Source: Stieleria maiorica
Lineage (GTDB): Bacteria; Planctomycetota; Planctomycetia; Pirellulales; Pirellulaceae
Assembly (NCBI RefSeq): GCF_008035925.1
Contig: NZ_CP036264.1
Span: forward strand, 3,966,402-4,030,401
Direction of reading: 5' to 3'
DNA: 64,000 nt
In this document: one piece after another, positions 37,124-46,854 of the stretch
How positions within the stretch are numbered: the stretch's first letter is position 1
How the letters are laid out: every line of letters begins with the position of its first letter
Translations under genes and position numbers: made by a program
The notes under the pieces: model-generated
Databases searched by the model: none
What the model was told of the DNA's origin: nothing
The model's input: only the letters and a program-made list of their open reading frames with translations

Positions 37124-38926
37124 TCAAAGCTTTTCGACGTACGCGAAGTAGGCGCCGAAGACTTCTCCCGAGTCGGTTTGGAAGGTCGCACTCATCGTCG
37201 TCGTTTCGGGCTCCAGGTCCAACTCAAAGACGACTTCCTTGGCCCCTGCGGGAACCGCGGCCGACTTTTCGATCTGGCCGATTTTTAATGTCGCTTTTGC
37301 GGCCGCCACCGCCTTGCCCGGCGTTTCTCGGAACGCTTGCTGTCCTGGTACCGGTGCGCCGGGATCCAGCGGGCTTGCGATCGGGTGATCGACTTCCTGG
37401 GGCCAGCGACGCAAGCGGACGACGTACTTGCCGCCTTCGGTGATTTTGACGTTCCAGAATCCGGTGTTGGCGTCACCGTTCATCGCGGCTCGGACCTGAC
37501 TTTGATTCCACGGGGTCATCCGCGTGGTGATCCAGTCGTGGCTGGTCAATCGTGCCGGGTTGTCGGCGGGGTGTCCCAGATGGATCGCGGTCGATTGGTC
37601 AAAGGTCGGCTCCAATTCCGCCCACCAATCTTCATAGAAGTTTCGCAATCGTTCGACGACATTCGGATGCTGGGTCGACACGTCATTCTGCTGTCCGGGG
37701 TCGGCATCGATGTCGAATAACTCCTTTCCGTTGCACAACCGCCAACGGTCGGTCATCACGGCGGAGCTTTTCCATTTGATCGGGTCTTTGACGCGTTGCG
37801 AGTCGGTGACCAGGATTCGATCGGGCCAATCGGTCGCTTGATCAAAGATCAACGGCGAAATGTCGACACCATCAAAGCGAACGCCTTCGGGCGGTGCGAC
37901 GCGGCACATCGAAATCAAGGTCGGCAACACGTCGACGTAGCCGGTCAATGTATCGACGTCGCGTCCTCCGACCAGTTTGGCGTCGGGCCATCGGATGAAC
38001 AACGGCACGCGATGTCCCCCGTCATAGTGGCTGCCTTTCTTGCCACGCATCCCGGCGTTGAAGACCTTGTCGCCTGACGAGGTGCCGTTGTCGGTGGTGT
38101 AGATAAAGATCGTGTTGTCAACGATCTTCATGTCTTCCAACAGCCCGAGCAGTTGCCCGACGTTTTCGTCGATGTTGGCGATCATGCCGTAAAAATTCGC
38201 CAGGCCGGTGCCCAGGTTGGCGTACGGTTCGCTGTACTTTTCGGGAGAGTGCATCGGTCCGTGTGGCGCGTTGGTTGCGATGTAAGCCAGAAACGGTTTT
38301 CCGGAGGCGTGCGAATCACGAATGAATTGTTCCGCGTAATCGAAAAACACATCCGTGCAAAACCCCTTGACCGGAGTCACCTTGCTGTTGTGCCAGTAGG
38401 ATCCGTCGAAGTAGGCGTTGTCCCAGTGATCCGGGGTCTGGCCGACACCTCCGCCGCCGTGCCGCATCACTTCGGTGAACCCGCGATCCTCGGGCCGGTA
38501 GGGGTAGTTGTCGCCCAAGTGCCACTTGCCGAACATGCCGGTCTCATATCCGGCTGACGAGAACACGTCGCCCATCGTGACCTCGTTCTCCCGCAGCATC
38601 GATCGGCCCATGATCGTGTGCCACACGCCGGTGCGGTTGGTCCAGTGGCCGGTCAGGAAGGCACAGCGGGTGGGGGAACAGGTCGGCGCGACGTGGTAAT
38701 CGGTCAACCGCACCGAATCGCGATGCAGTTGATCCAGGTTGGGCGTTTGCAGGATCGGGTTCCCGTGGCAGGACAAATCGCCATAGCCTTGATCGTCCGT
38801 GATCACGATCACAACGTTGGGGCGTGTTTGTTGCGCTGAAGCCGGTCCGCCGGAAAAGAGTGTCACCGAAAGGGAAACGGCGACCATCCAGGCTGCAACG
38901 GTCCGGATCCGGATTTGCAAATGCAT
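37124..38926 (-). CDS. Secreted arylsulfatase
   Basis: A 600-residue sulfatase exported by a signal peptide (WMVAVSLSVTLFSGGPASAQ). It hydrolyses sulfate esters, probably of algal polysaccharides given the planctomycete context. Catalytic features are RPNVVIVITDDQGYGD with the metal-binding Asp44-Asp45, the formylglycine site Cys83-Ser-Pro-Thr-Arg (CSPTRCAFLTGHWTNRTGVW), GKWHLGDNYPYRPEDRGF, and IYTTDNGTSSGDK for the second metal pair. After about residue 440 a C-terminal domain of beta character follows (WNVKITEGGKYVVRLRRWPQ). Activity needs a formylglycine-generating enzyme elsewhere. The gene stands alone between repeats and the sugar operon. Confidence 0.95.
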   Translation of the reverse strand: MHLQIRIRTVAAWMVAVSLSVTLFSGGPASAQQTRPNVVIVITDDQGYGDLSCHGNPILQTPNLDQLHRDSVRLTDYHVAPTCSPTRCAFLTGHWTNRTGVWHTIMGRSMLRENEVTMGDVFSSAGYETGMFGKWHLGDNYPYRPEDRGFTEVMRHGGGGVGQTPDHWDNAYFDGSYWHNSKVTPVKGFCTDVFFDYAEQFIRDSHASGKPFLAYIATNAPHGPMHSPEKYSEPYANLGTGLANFYGMIANIDENVGQLLGLLEDMKIVDNTIFIYTTDNGTSSGDKVFNAGMRGKKGSHYDGGHRVPLFIRWPDAKLVGGRDVDTLTGYVDVLPTLISMCRVAPPEGVRFDGVDISPLIFDQATDWPDRILVTDSQRVKDPIKWKSSAVMTDRWRLCNGKELFDIDADPGQQNDVSTQHPNVVERLRNFYEDWWAELEPTFDQSTAIHLGHPADNPARLTSHDWITTRMTPWNQSQVRAAMNGDANTGFWNVKITEGGKYVVRLRRWPQEVDHPIASPLDPGAPVPGQQAFRETPGKAVAAAKATLKIGQIEKSAAVPAGAKEVVFELDLEPETTTMSATFQTDSGEVFGAYFAYVEKL

Positions 38927-39053
38927 TTTCGATCAATCTCTGTCGTGGAGGGGCATTCAGGAGGTGCAGGCGAGCAATGCTCACCGGATGGACGCAGTTT
39001 AGTCGATTTGTCGCTGGACTGGTGAAACAGGTTGGAACCATGTCTCACGGTTT

Positions 39054-39872
39054 TCATGGCATGTCCGGCGTGACCTCGAACGCCATGTCCGTTTGTCGCT
39101 GGCGTTCGGCGACGACGTCGTCGGACATCAGCACGCGTTGAAAGAACAGCATCAGCAACGTGCACAGATAACGCCGCCCCATTTCTCGCATCCGCAGATT
39201 CGTCGATCCCCAGGTTCGGCCTTCCCAGCGGATAGGGATTTCCTTGATTCTGTGCCCGCTGATCAGGGCGCTGAGCGACATTTCCAAGGTGATGTTGAAA
39301 TGGCAGGCCCGGTACGGACCGCAATGATCGACGACATCGGCCCGGTAGGCTTTGAACGCATTGGTCAAGTCGTTCATCGGCGTCCAGAACATCCACTGGA
39401 TCGCCTTGTTGACACAACGATTGACCCACAACTTGACCGTCGGATAGCGTTTGACCTCGGCCCCTTGGATGAACCGCGACCCGAACACGCAATCGTAGCC
39501 CTCTTGGATCGTGTCATAGTAACGCCGTGCATCCTCGGGGTGATCCGACCGGTCCGCCATGTAGATGATCACGACTTTGCCGCGAACGAATTGCAACCCG
39601 GAACGGATCGCTCGGCCGAAACCGCCGGGAGGCTGGCGGCGCACCAGGCGGATTGTCGGCCAACGCTCACGACGTTTCAGAACTTCCGCCTCGGTCGCAT
39701 CGCTGCTGTTGTCGTTGACCACGATGACTTCGGTGTCGATGCCCGATTCGTCCACCAACAACGTCATCAGTTCCTCCAAACAAGGACCGATGTTTTCCTG
39801 TTCGTTGTAGGCGGGGATGACAATCGACAACTGGTGCCTGTGCGTCCCATCGTCTTGATCCTCGTTGGTCAT
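39054..39872 (-). CDS. Glycosyltransferase family 2 (dolichol-phosphate mannosyltransferase-like)
   Basis: A 272-residue cytoplasmic or membrane-associated glycosyltransferase. It starts with LSIVIPAYNEQENIGPCLEE and has TEVIVVNDNSSDATEAEVLK, RRQPPGGFGRAIRSGLQFVR and VVIIYMADRSDHPED in place of the usual DADLQHPPE. The late SALISGHRIKEIPIRWEGRT is typical of polyprenyl-phosphate sugar synthases. There is no C-terminal membrane pair. It overlaps the upstream membrane glycosyltransferase by 4 bp (ATGA), making it the last gene of a three-gene operon. It probably makes the lipid-linked sugar donor used by its neighbour, which is inference. Confidence 0.92.
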   Translation of the reverse strand: MTNEDQDDGTHRHQLSIVIPAYNEQENIGPCLEELMTLLVDESGIDTEVIVVNDNSSDATEAEVLKRRERWPTIRLVRRQPPGGFGRAIRSGLQFVRGKVVIIYMADRSDHPEDARRYYDTIQEGYDCVFGSRFIQGAEVKRYPTVKLWVNRCVNKAIQWMFWTPMNDLTNAFKAYRADVVDHCGPYRACHFNITLEMSLSALISGHRIKEIPIRWEGRTWGSTNLRMREMGRRYLCTLLMLFFQRVLMSDDVVAERQRQTDMAFEVTPDMP

Positions 39873-41479
39873 ACGTCGTCGTCACCACGCTGGGTTGCAA
39901 TCTCGGAGGGTTCCGTGTGGTCGGTGCCGGGGCGGTAAAGATCCACAAAGCAGTTTTGTGGTCTCTGGCGGTTTCCAATGCGTCGTACGTGCGATCCGCC
40001 GTACTGGTTTGCCCAGCCCGCGTCTTCGCCTTCCCACGACAGCAACAGAAAGGTGTACGCGAGCGGCTGGTCGCCCCAATAATGCTGACGTTCCTGGCAC
40101 AACCGCGTTTCACGACCGCTCAAGTAGACGTCGAAAACATAAGACAGATCCGCGTAAAACACGCCCTGCTGCGGTAGGTCGTTGAGGACACCGTGGATGA
40201 ACGCCGGAGCGTACACCGACGGGTCTTTCCAATGCGTCAAATAAACCCATGTTGTGCGAAGTCCAGCCCCGGGAAGCAACATCAAGACCGCCAAAGACAA
40301 CAGGACGAAACGAATGAACAACGCGTTTCGCTGTGTCAATCGAGTGCGAAGGTCTTGCCCCAAACCCACCAGGAAGCCGTCCAATCCGATGACGGCCATC
40401 GCCACGATCCAAACGAACGGATAGACCCAGTATCCCTTGGTCGGGTGAAGCCCGGCCACCGTGGCCGTCAAGAAAACACTCGACCAGACAAGCGCGATCA
40501 ATCCCTTCCGCTCCGCGACCGGTAGTGCACAGTGACGCCAGAACAACGCGGTTCCCGCGAGCAACCCGAATGCCATCAGCAGACATTGAAACGGGCCTGC
40601 AAACTCGTACAACAATCCGGCGTGATGCATCAACGACGGGATCGGCCAGACGATTCGAGCCGGCAACCCCGGTCCGGCGCGATCGAGCACGTTGGCAAAG
40701 AACTGGCTGCGAAACTCATACGGATACGACACGATCAGCGGGATCCACAAGGAAATGACCAACGCGTTTCCGGCGACAAAGCACGCCGCACGTTTGGCTT
40801 TTTCCAACACACCGGTCGTGCCGAGCAGCATCGCGACGCCGCCCTGCATCGCAAACACGAGCGCGAACGGGTGAAACAAACCCGCCAACCCTGACAACGC
40901 GCCGCTGATCCATGCCCAACGCATTGCCCCGATGGAGCCTCCTCTGCCGCCGGGGGAACGGCCGCTGCGCAGCATTTGCCAGGCAGCCAGGATGGACAAC
41001 CAGCCCGCCAGCGCGCTCAGCAGATCGGGACGTGTGGTCAGGGCGGTGAACATCAGCGGCCGCGACAGCGAAACGATCAAGGCCGCCGCTCCGGCCGCTG
41101 GTGTGCTACCGCCGAGTCGTTTGACGATCCAAAACACGATCCCGATCGTCGCCAAGCCTGCCAAAAACAAGGGCAACCGCGCCGTCGCGTATCCGGGCGG
41201 AAAGAGTCCAAAGAACGGCGCCTGGACATAGAACAATCCGGGCGGAAGTGCCATCAGACAAACGTCGGCATTTTCGAACAGCGTCTCCCGATTTCGCGTC
41301 GGTACATACGGGATCCGTGGAATGCCTTCGCGCCAAACGGTGAATCCCGGGACCGCGAACCATTGCTCGTCTTGCACACCGGGCTGATGGATCAGCGTGG
41401 GCAGTCGCAGCAGCGCGAACAACAGCATAGGAGCGACCAAACACACCACCATCAACAACCAGCGGCGCCGCGCGTTCAC
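39869..41479 (-). CDS. Membrane glycosyltransferase-like protein (GT39/ArnT-type)
   Basis: A 536-residue multi-spanning protein. The first helix (WLLMVVCLVAPMLLFALLRL) is followed by a periplasmic loop with PGVQDEQWFAVPGF, where the acidic pair would be the catalytic site of GT-C enzymes. About ten further hydrophobic segments follow, such as LPLFLAGLATIGIVFWIVKR and MAFGLLAGTALFWRHCALP. A soluble C-terminal part ends the protein. It would transfer a sugar from a polyprenyl carrier on the outer face of the inner membrane. The GTG at 41479 overlaps the epimerase stop by 4 bp (GTGA) and is preferred over the longer frame, which would run deep into that gene. Confidence 0.85.
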   Translation of the reverse strand: MNARRRWLLMVVCLVAPMLLFALLRLPTLIHQPGVQDEQWFAVPGFTVWREGIPRIPYVPTRNRETLFENADVCLMALPPGLFYVQAPFFGLFPPGYATARLPLFLAGLATIGIVFWIVKRLGGSTPAAGAAALIVSLSRPLMFTALTTRPDLLSALAGWLSILAAWQMLRSGRSPGGRGGSIGAMRWAWISGALSGLAGLFHPFALVFAMQGGVAMLLGTTGVLEKAKRAACFVAGNALVISLWIPLIVSYPYEFRSQFFANVLDRAGPGLPARIVWPIPSLMHHAGLLYEFAGPFQCLLMAFGLLAGTALFWRHCALPVAERKGLIALVWSSVFLTATVAGLHPTKGYWVYPFVWIVAMAVIGLDGFLVGLGQDLRTRLTQRNALFIRFVLLSLAVLMLLPGAGLRTTWVYLTHWKDPSVYAPAFIHGVLNDLPQQGVFYADLSYVFDVYLSGRETRLCQERQHYWGDQPLAYTFLLLSWEGEDAGWANQYGGSHVRRIGNRQRPQNCFVDLYRPGTDHTEPSEIATQRGDDDV

Positions 41480-42543
41480 GATGAAATCTCCAACCAGTCG
41501 GGCGACCGCGAAGCGAATTCGGCAATCTCCTCCAGAATCATGTCCGTCGTTCGCTTTGGCGACCAATTCCAGCAGGATCGCGCCAACGAACTGTCTAAGA
41601 CGATCCACGGCAGGTCGAAGGGCCGTACTTCATCACTGCCGGCGACGGAACGTTCTCCGAATCGCCGGTCACACCAATGCGTCAATTGGCACAGCGATCG
41701 CGAGGATTCCAAACCTCCGCTGACGTTGTTGATCAGCGGCTTGTTGGGATCCGATCCGGCGTCGATCTGCTTGAGCAAAAGATCCGCGACGTCGATCGGG
41801 TGCAAACAATCACGGACTTGAAAACCGGTTCCCCGGCATCCGATGTATCGCAGCGGACGTTTGGCCCGATGGGAGTGAATCCAGAAACTGAAGATCCCCT
41901 GGTCGGCGCGACCGAATTGGCCGGCACCGGCCAGCACGCCACAGCGATTGACGCGAACCGGAAATCCGAACGATTGGCCGTATTCCAGTGCCAGTGTCTC
42001 CGACGCAACCTTTGTCGCGCCATACAGCGATACCGGCGGAGACGTTGAAAAGGATTCGGCGATCCCTTCCGGGCTGATCCCCGCCGGTAGCGTCTGTGAC
42101 GCATCGAGTTGATATCGATCGGTTGATTCGATCAATGGCAACGCAGCGAGCGGTCGAATCGAATACACCCTCGAAGTACTCAGCAGAATCACGCCCGCGT
42201 CAGATCGGCGGCAGTATTCCAGCAGGTTCAGTGTGCCGATCAGGTTGTGCCCGATCAATTGACGCGGCGAACCGTGTCCATCGGTCCCGGCCAAGACGCT
42301 GGGCAATGCCGCACAGTCGATCACCCAGTCCACATCGGGGACGGAATCCCAATCGTCGTCGCGGCGGATGTCTGCGTGCAGAAACGTTTCGCAAAGTTGT
42401 TCGGCGGCACGGCGATTGAGTTCGCTGCCGGCGCGGATAAAGTTGTCCAGTCCGATCAGCTGGACATCGTCGCGGATCGCTTTGATCCGACGGGCGATTT
42501 GGCTGCCGGCAAAACCGCAAATGCCGGTGATCAGGATCTTCAA
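41476..42543 (-). CDS. NAD-dependent sugar epimerase/dehydratase
   Basis: A 355-residue extended short-chain dehydrogenase. The Rossmann motif is MKILITGICGFAGSQIARRI (GxxGxxG) and the acidic NAD-ribose contact is IGLDNF. CAALPSVLAGTDG, LLSTSRVYS and the catalytic SLYGATKVASE (Tyr-x-x-x-Lys) follow in order. It resembles CDP-paratose or UDP-glucose epimerases; the substrate is not certain. It begins the operon that continues with two glycosyltransferases by 4-bp overlaps, so the product is probably a sugar for surface polymer decoration. It ends 3 bp before the zinc-ribbon gene's stop region upstream, on the same strand. Confidence 0.92.
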   Translation of the reverse strand: MKILITGICGFAGSQIARRIKAIRDDVQLIGLDNFIRAGSELNRRAAEQLCETFLHADIRRDDDWDSVPDVDWVIDCAALPSVLAGTDGHGSPRQLIGHNLIGTLNLLEYCRRSDAGVILLSTSRVYSIRPLAALPLIESTDRYQLDASQTLPAGISPEGIAESFSTSPPVSLYGATKVASETLALEYGQSFGFPVRVNRCGVLAGAGQFGRADQGIFSFWIHSHRAKRPLRYIGCRGTGFQVRDCLHPIDVADLLLKQIDAGSDPNKPLINNVSGGLESSRSLCQLTHWCDRRFGERSVAGSDEVRPFDLPWIVLDSSLARSCWNWSPKRTTDMILEEIAEFASRSPDWLEISS

Positions 42544-42546
42544 CCG

Positions 42547-43347
42547 CTACACCTGTTGGCTTTTGGCAAACAGGGCTCCGGCGATTCCGCCAAGGATGAT
42601 CATGACCAGAAAGGCACCGATCCGCGACTTCGGCTTTTGGAACACGAAGTAGAACAGGTACAGGATCGTGCAACAAAGGAATCCGACCTTCTTGTCTTCT
42701 TTGAATCCTTCGACGACCAATTTCATCAGCGCGCCGAAGGACACCAGGGCACAAGCGGATCCGGCCAATTGCAAAAAGACTTGCATGGCGTTGAAGTTGT
42801 CTGTTCCGGTCGTGCGATTGGCCGACATGACGGCCATGACTGCCAACGCAGTCGCGCTACCCAGGATGAACAGAATCAACCCCAACATCCACCACGGCAT
42901 GCCGGCCCGCTCGGTCATGTCCTTTTGCATCTTGTCGGCGCGGCGCATGTCTTCGGCCGCCTTTTGCAGCGCCAGCGTGCCCGAGGAGATGTCGACGCCG
43001 GGCGTCAAATGCCCCTTGACCGATTGGCCGGTGGTTTTGTTGAAACCACATTTGGTGCACAAGATTGCGTCGGCCCCCATCGCCGAGCCACAGGATGGAC
43101 ACACCGCTGCGATGTTCGTGCCGAAACCTTCTTCGTCGAACAAATCGTTCATCGGGTTTCCGGCCGCTGCTGCACCGATCGCCTGTGCCGGGGGGGCTGC
43201 CTGACCGGTGGCTGCCGCGACCTTGCCGCCGGCCGCCGTCGGGACCTTGATCCCTTGCCCACAAGCGGGGCATTTAACCGCTTTTCCCGCGAACTGGTCT
43301 TTCACCGCGAGAGCTTTCCCGCACTGACATTTGATTTGAATCGGCAT
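42547..43347 (-). CDS. Zinc-ribbon membrane protein of unknown function
   Basis: A 266-residue protein. It begins MPIQIKCQCGKALAVKDQFA, then KCPACGQGIKVP, a zinc-ribbon-like head seen in many planctomycete proteins. A second ribbon is CPSCGSAMGADAILCTKCGF. After a charged linker (LALQKAAEDMRRADKMQKDM) there are four hydrophobic segments, starting with WWMLGLILFILGSATALAVM and ending with AFLVMIILGGIAGALF. Its function is not known. The ATG at 43347 removes an unlikely upstream extension. It lies 3 bp upstream of the epimerase and may be cotranscribed with it. Confidence 0.8.
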   Translation of the reverse strand: MPIQIKCQCGKALAVKDQFAGKAVKCPACGQGIKVPTAAGGKVAAATGQAAPPAQAIGAAAAGNPMNDLFDEEGFGTNIAAVCPSCGSAMGADAILCTKCGFNKTTGQSVKGHLTPGVDISSGTLALQKAAEDMRRADKMQKDMTERAGMPWWMLGLILFILGSATALAVMAVMSANRTTGTDNFNAMQVFLQLAGSACALVSFGALMKLVVEGFKEDKKVGFLCCTILYLFYFVFQKPKSRIGAFLVMIILGGIAGALFAKSQQV

Positions 43348-43531
43348 GGAGGCAATGAACGCAAAAACGTGACGTCGGAAATCGGGCACCCTATGATAGC
43401 CATTTTCCACGTCAGATCCGAGTCTGTCTACTCGATTCGATGCCCACCGGTCTGAAACGACCGGCATTCAGGCTGCTGCGTGTCGCCGATCCACACAATC
43501 CGAAAAGGTGGCACGAGGAATCGCGTGAAGA

Positions 43532-44071
43532 TCACTTGAAGAACGGGTTGGCCTGGACGGCCGCGGGTCCTGCCGAGCGTTTTTCGCCCGCCAGTGCTTC
43601 GGCGGAGGCGTTCTCCCTGATCCACTGGGACAAATCCTCAGCCGACTGGTAGCCCACCGCATCGCCGATCTTGCGTCCGTCCTGCAGCAAGATTAAACGC
43701 GGAATACTACTCACGCCATAACGCTCGGCCATCTGCGGGCGTTCGTCGACATCGATCTTGCGGATTTCGACCGGCAGATTGGTTCGCCCCAGCTTGCGAA
43801 GTTCCTTGTCGATCATCCGACAGGGTGGGCACCACGGAGCACCAAATTTCATCAGCACTAACTTGGGGCTCTCCCCCGAGATGGGATCGGAATCAAAAAA
43901 CTCGTCGCGCGACGCCGCAGACGCTTCGTTCGTTCCCCGGTCCGAATCGTCGTCGCTGAGACCCGCCGATGCCGACGGATCCGCCCAATCGGTCAACTGC
44001 AGATCCGATGACGACACCAGATAAATCAAGCATCCGACGGACAGGATCGCCAGGGGAACAAGCTGTTTCAT
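43532..44071 (-). CDS. Membrane-anchored thioredoxin-like protein
   Basis: A 179-residue protein. The N-terminal anchor or signal (MKQLVPLAILSVGCLIYLVS) is followed by an acidic linker of about 45 residues and a thioredoxin fold: LVLMKFGAPWCPPCRMIDKE with the redox CPPC, VEIRKIDVDERPQMAERYGV and SSIPRLILLQDGRKI with the cis-Pro. It ends in an Ala-rich tail. It probably works in the periplasm in thiol exchange. The CPPC dipeptide is less usual than CGPC. The gene is single, with 330 bp of gene-free DNA upstream. Confidence 0.9.
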   Translation of the reverse strand: MKQLVPLAILSVGCLIYLVSSSDLQLTDWADPSASAGLSDDDSDRGTNEASAASRDEFFDSDPISGESPKLVLMKFGAPWCPPCRMIDKELRKLGRTNLPVEIRKIDVDERPQMAERYGVSSIPRLILLQDGRKIGDAVGYQSAEDLSQWIRENASAEALAGEKRSAGPAAVQANPFFK

Positions 44072-44083
44072 CTTAAGCCACAA

Positions 44084-44411
44084 TCAAATGGGAGCGTGCA
44101 TCGGCAATTCTACGGCGACGACAATCGTTCCGAACGGTTTTACCGGCCTGTTGATGTGAACGCGTCTGGTCGCGTTGATTTCAGAACCTCCAGCCATCAT
44201 CAGGCCGTTGCGGGAATCTAGTCCACGTTTCAACGTGCCGCACAGGAGAAATGACCGGTTGTCGGTCAGCCCCGCCAGAACAGAACGGTGGAGAAGGACC
44301 CTCGAACTGCGGGGACTCCTCGCGTCGTCCACTACCGCTAACCCAATCATTCAAGCAAGACGCAATGCGAGGCTTGTCGCGAATGGACGCTGGGTGTGGC
44401 CAAACTTTGCG
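44084..44411. other. Intergenic region, nothing recognised
   Basis: About 330 bp between two minus-strand genes. Short open frames on both strands overlap each other and have no family features. It probably contains the promoter of the thioredoxin-like gene. Confidence 0.5.
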
Positions 44412-46619
44412 CTACGGTACGTCGTTCAACATTCGGGGCAGTTGCCGCAACAGAAAACGTGGCAGGATTGCGACGCATTTTTGACTTTCCGGATCGACCG
44501 CGGCGGCGCCGACGACCTGCTCGTTGACGGCGGCCCCTTGCAGGATTAATTCCACACGCTGCTGTGTGGCTTCGCCGTCGGCATCGTCAAACCAGACGAC
44601 GACGGGAAACCGGTCGTGCGACGCATCCGAACCGACCCACCAATGCTGGGAATCGACAACACGCACCAACATGCCGGCGGGATTGAGGACTTGGTTCAGG
44701 GCATCGGCCGCGGAGACACCTTCACCGGTACGCGGCATCTGCTGGTCGGTCGGTTGCAAATCTCGTCTCGCCGCATCCTGCCAATTGACATAACACGTAA
44801 CGCCGTTGATCTTCGCGAGCTGCCGGATCAGTGACGCGATCGTGGCGGCCTGGACGCGTGGCGGTCCCGACACGCCGCCGTTTAGTTCCGGCCATGCCGA
44901 CACCTGGTCCTTGTACGCTCCTCCCCAGCGGGCGAACGACGGATCGGGCAACCTCCCCGGGGCACCGCGGGAGCGTCGGATCGCCTCACAGACAAACACG
45001 GCCAATTGGGCCGGCCCGCCCTCGGTCGGAATCGAGACTTGGGACGGGTCGCCTTCGGTTTGTCCCAACAACGTGCGTGCGAGCGTGACCGCGGAAGCTG
45101 CTTCGGGCGCCAAGTCGCTCAGGTCCAAAATCTCGGCGACCGCTTGATCGAATCGCTGGTCGGTCGGCCGCAGCGTGATCGTGCGGGCATTCTTGTCGAA
45201 CGTCGAATCGGTCGCCGTGCAAATGGCGGTCAACAGATCCTCCAACGTCGGCCAGCCGTTGGGTAATTTGACGCGTGAATGGATCGGCAGACCGACGATG
45301 TCGTAGGACACCCATTCGACTTCGATCGGCACGCCACTAAGCTGGCTGAGGAACAGCATCAGGTCATTGAGCGGATAACCGTTCGGATCGGATGTCTGCA
45401 GAGCGATGTTCAGCCCCAGCGCTTGACGCATGTTGGCCGCGTCGGGGGTTTCGATTGCGACCTCCAAATCCACGTCCACCTCGGTCGCGCGATCCAGCTG
45501 GATTTCGTCAATCGTTTGCGGCGCCGGCTGGGTTTCGGTGAACTGCGGTCGATCGATGGCGGTCAGGCCGTTGAGCAGGCTTTGGAGCTCCTTCGGCAAT
45601 TCGGTCAACGTCCCGGTCTCGTCCGCCGGATCGGTGTTTCCTCCTAACGGTGACGTCTCCATCGGCGATGATCCCACCGGTGTCATGCTGTCCAGCGGGC
45701 TTCCCGAGAGCAACGGGCTGTCGCCGAGCAGGTCTGCCGGCGGTTGGATCGGATCGTCGACCGGTGGATCGTTGTCGCCGGGAACGTTCGTTTGCGGGTC
45801 GTCGGCTGCAGTGGATTCTTGCGCCGAATTTGTTTCGTCGGGCTGGCCGGTTTCGTCGGGCTGGCCGGTTTCGTCGGGCTGGCCGGTTTCGTCGGGCTGG
45901 CCGGTCTGGTTGTCAGAATCAGGGGCGCCGGCCGGCGTGGCATCGGTGGGGACGTCGTCGGAGCGAGTGCCCGCTTCCTCAGTTGAGTCTTCGATCGATT
46001 GGGCGGAGGCGGTTTCGGCATCGGCACTTGATTCCGCGGATACCTGTTGCGTTTCGCCCAAGCGGGATCGGCGGAGTACAGCGAACAAGACGGATGCGGA
46101 CACGATGCTGGCCAAGACGACGGCCACCCACATGGCGATCCGTCGCGACGCGGCGTTTTTTTGACTGTGCCAATTCGGCGGCGGAGCGGCCGACGGCGTT
46201 GCGTCGGGGGCGGCGGATTCCGGTGTTTCGGGCGCTTCGCCGATTTGGGCGGCGTGTGCGGGCTGGTCGGAAAAAACCGGCGGCGGTTCGGCGCGGGCGA
46301 CTCGGGGATGCGAACCATGGCCGGACGGGCCCGGAGGAACCGCGTCCTGCGGTTGCGCTCCTTCAAACTGCGGCTGCTGCTGGGCCGCATCGGGCGCGTC
46401 GGCCTCGCCGATCGAATCTTCGGTCAACGCCTGACTGTCGACTTGATGGTTCCCCATCGCGATCGCGGCAGCAGCGGTCGGGCCTGCTTTGGGCGGCGTC
46501 AACTGGACCATCGACTGGCACTTGGGGCAGGCCACGATATTGCCGACCAACTCCTTGCGGCTGACACGCAAGCGGCTCGAACACGTGACACAAGTGACGG
46601 AAAATGGCTGGAAATCCAA
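44412..46619 (-). CDS. Large zinc-ribbon/membrane protein with a repeat linker and an STN-like C-terminus
   Basis: A 735-residue protein. The N-terminal zinc ribbon is CVTCSSRLRVSRKELVGNIV with ACPKCQS. After an Ala/Pro-rich stretch, a single membrane helix (MWVAVVLASIVSASVLFAVL) leads into a very acidic, disordered linker that includes four or so GQPDET repeats. The C-terminal 350 residues look folded: ANMRQALGLNIALQTSDPNG, DLMLFLSQLSGVPIEVEW and LLTAICTATDSTFDK resemble the secretin/TonB short N-terminal domain, repeated. I do not know the function. It is likely a bitopic envelope protein with its C-terminus outside. It reads away from dgt with about 235 bp between the starts. Confidence 0.75.
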   Translation of the reverse strand: MDFQPFSVTCVTCSSRLRVSRKELVGNIVACPKCQSMVQLTPPKAGPTAAAAIAMGNHQVDSQALTEDSIGEADAPDAAQQQPQFEGAQPQDAVPPGPSGHGSHPRVARAEPPPVFSDQPAHAAQIGEAPETPESAAPDATPSAAPPPNWHSQKNAASRRIAMWVAVVLASIVSASVLFAVLRRSRLGETQQVSAESSADAETASAQSIEDSTEEAGTRSDDVPTDATPAGAPDSDNQTGQPDETGQPDETGQPDETGQPDETNSAQESTAADDPQTNVPGDNDPPVDDPIQPPADLLGDSPLLSGSPLDSMTPVGSSPMETSPLGGNTDPADETGTLTELPKELQSLLNGLTAIDRPQFTETQPAPQTIDEIQLDRATEVDVDLEVAIETPDAANMRQALGLNIALQTSDPNGYPLNDLMLFLSQLSGVPIEVEWVSYDIVGLPIHSRVKLPNGWPTLEDLLTAICTATDSTFDKNARTITLRPTDQRFDQAVAEILDLSDLAPEAASAVTLARTLLGQTEGDPSQVSIPTEGGPAQLAVFVCEAIRRSRGAPGRLPDPSFARWGGAYKDQVSAWPELNGGVSGPPRVQAATIASLIRQLAKINGVTCYVNWQDAARRDLQPTDQQMPRTGEGVSAADALNQVLNPAGMLVRVVDSQHWWVGSDASHDRFPVVVWFDDADGEATQQRVELILQGAAVNEQVVGAAAVDPESQKCVAILPRFLLRQLPRMLNDVP
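45836..45911. repeat. Tandem 18-bp coding repeat (about four units)
   Basis: GGCTGGCCGGTTTCGTCG repeated about four times without gaps, translating on the minus strand to GQPDET units. All copies are nearly identical, which suggests recent slippage. It lies in the disordered linker of the 44412-46619 gene. Confidence 0.9.
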
Positions 46620-46854
46620 GCGGCAGGCCCGTTGGGGACAGTGGGATTCGATTTAAGACCCTCTATGTTACCATGCGGATTGGATCGATTGCGGATTTGG
46701 GAGCCCTGCCGAATTGGTGGGGGCACATTGGTGTGGGCTTGATCGGTCCGGAACACTAGGATTGATGCGCTAACGATGACCTACACTCCGTTAACCTCCT
46801 GGAAAACCAGACGCGACACGACTTCCACAGGACCGGGATTTCTTGATCACTCCG

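Noticed and set aside
45836..45911. Possible CRISPR-like array
   Set aside because: The units are contiguous with no spacers and encode GQPDET in frame, so it is a coding tandem repeat.
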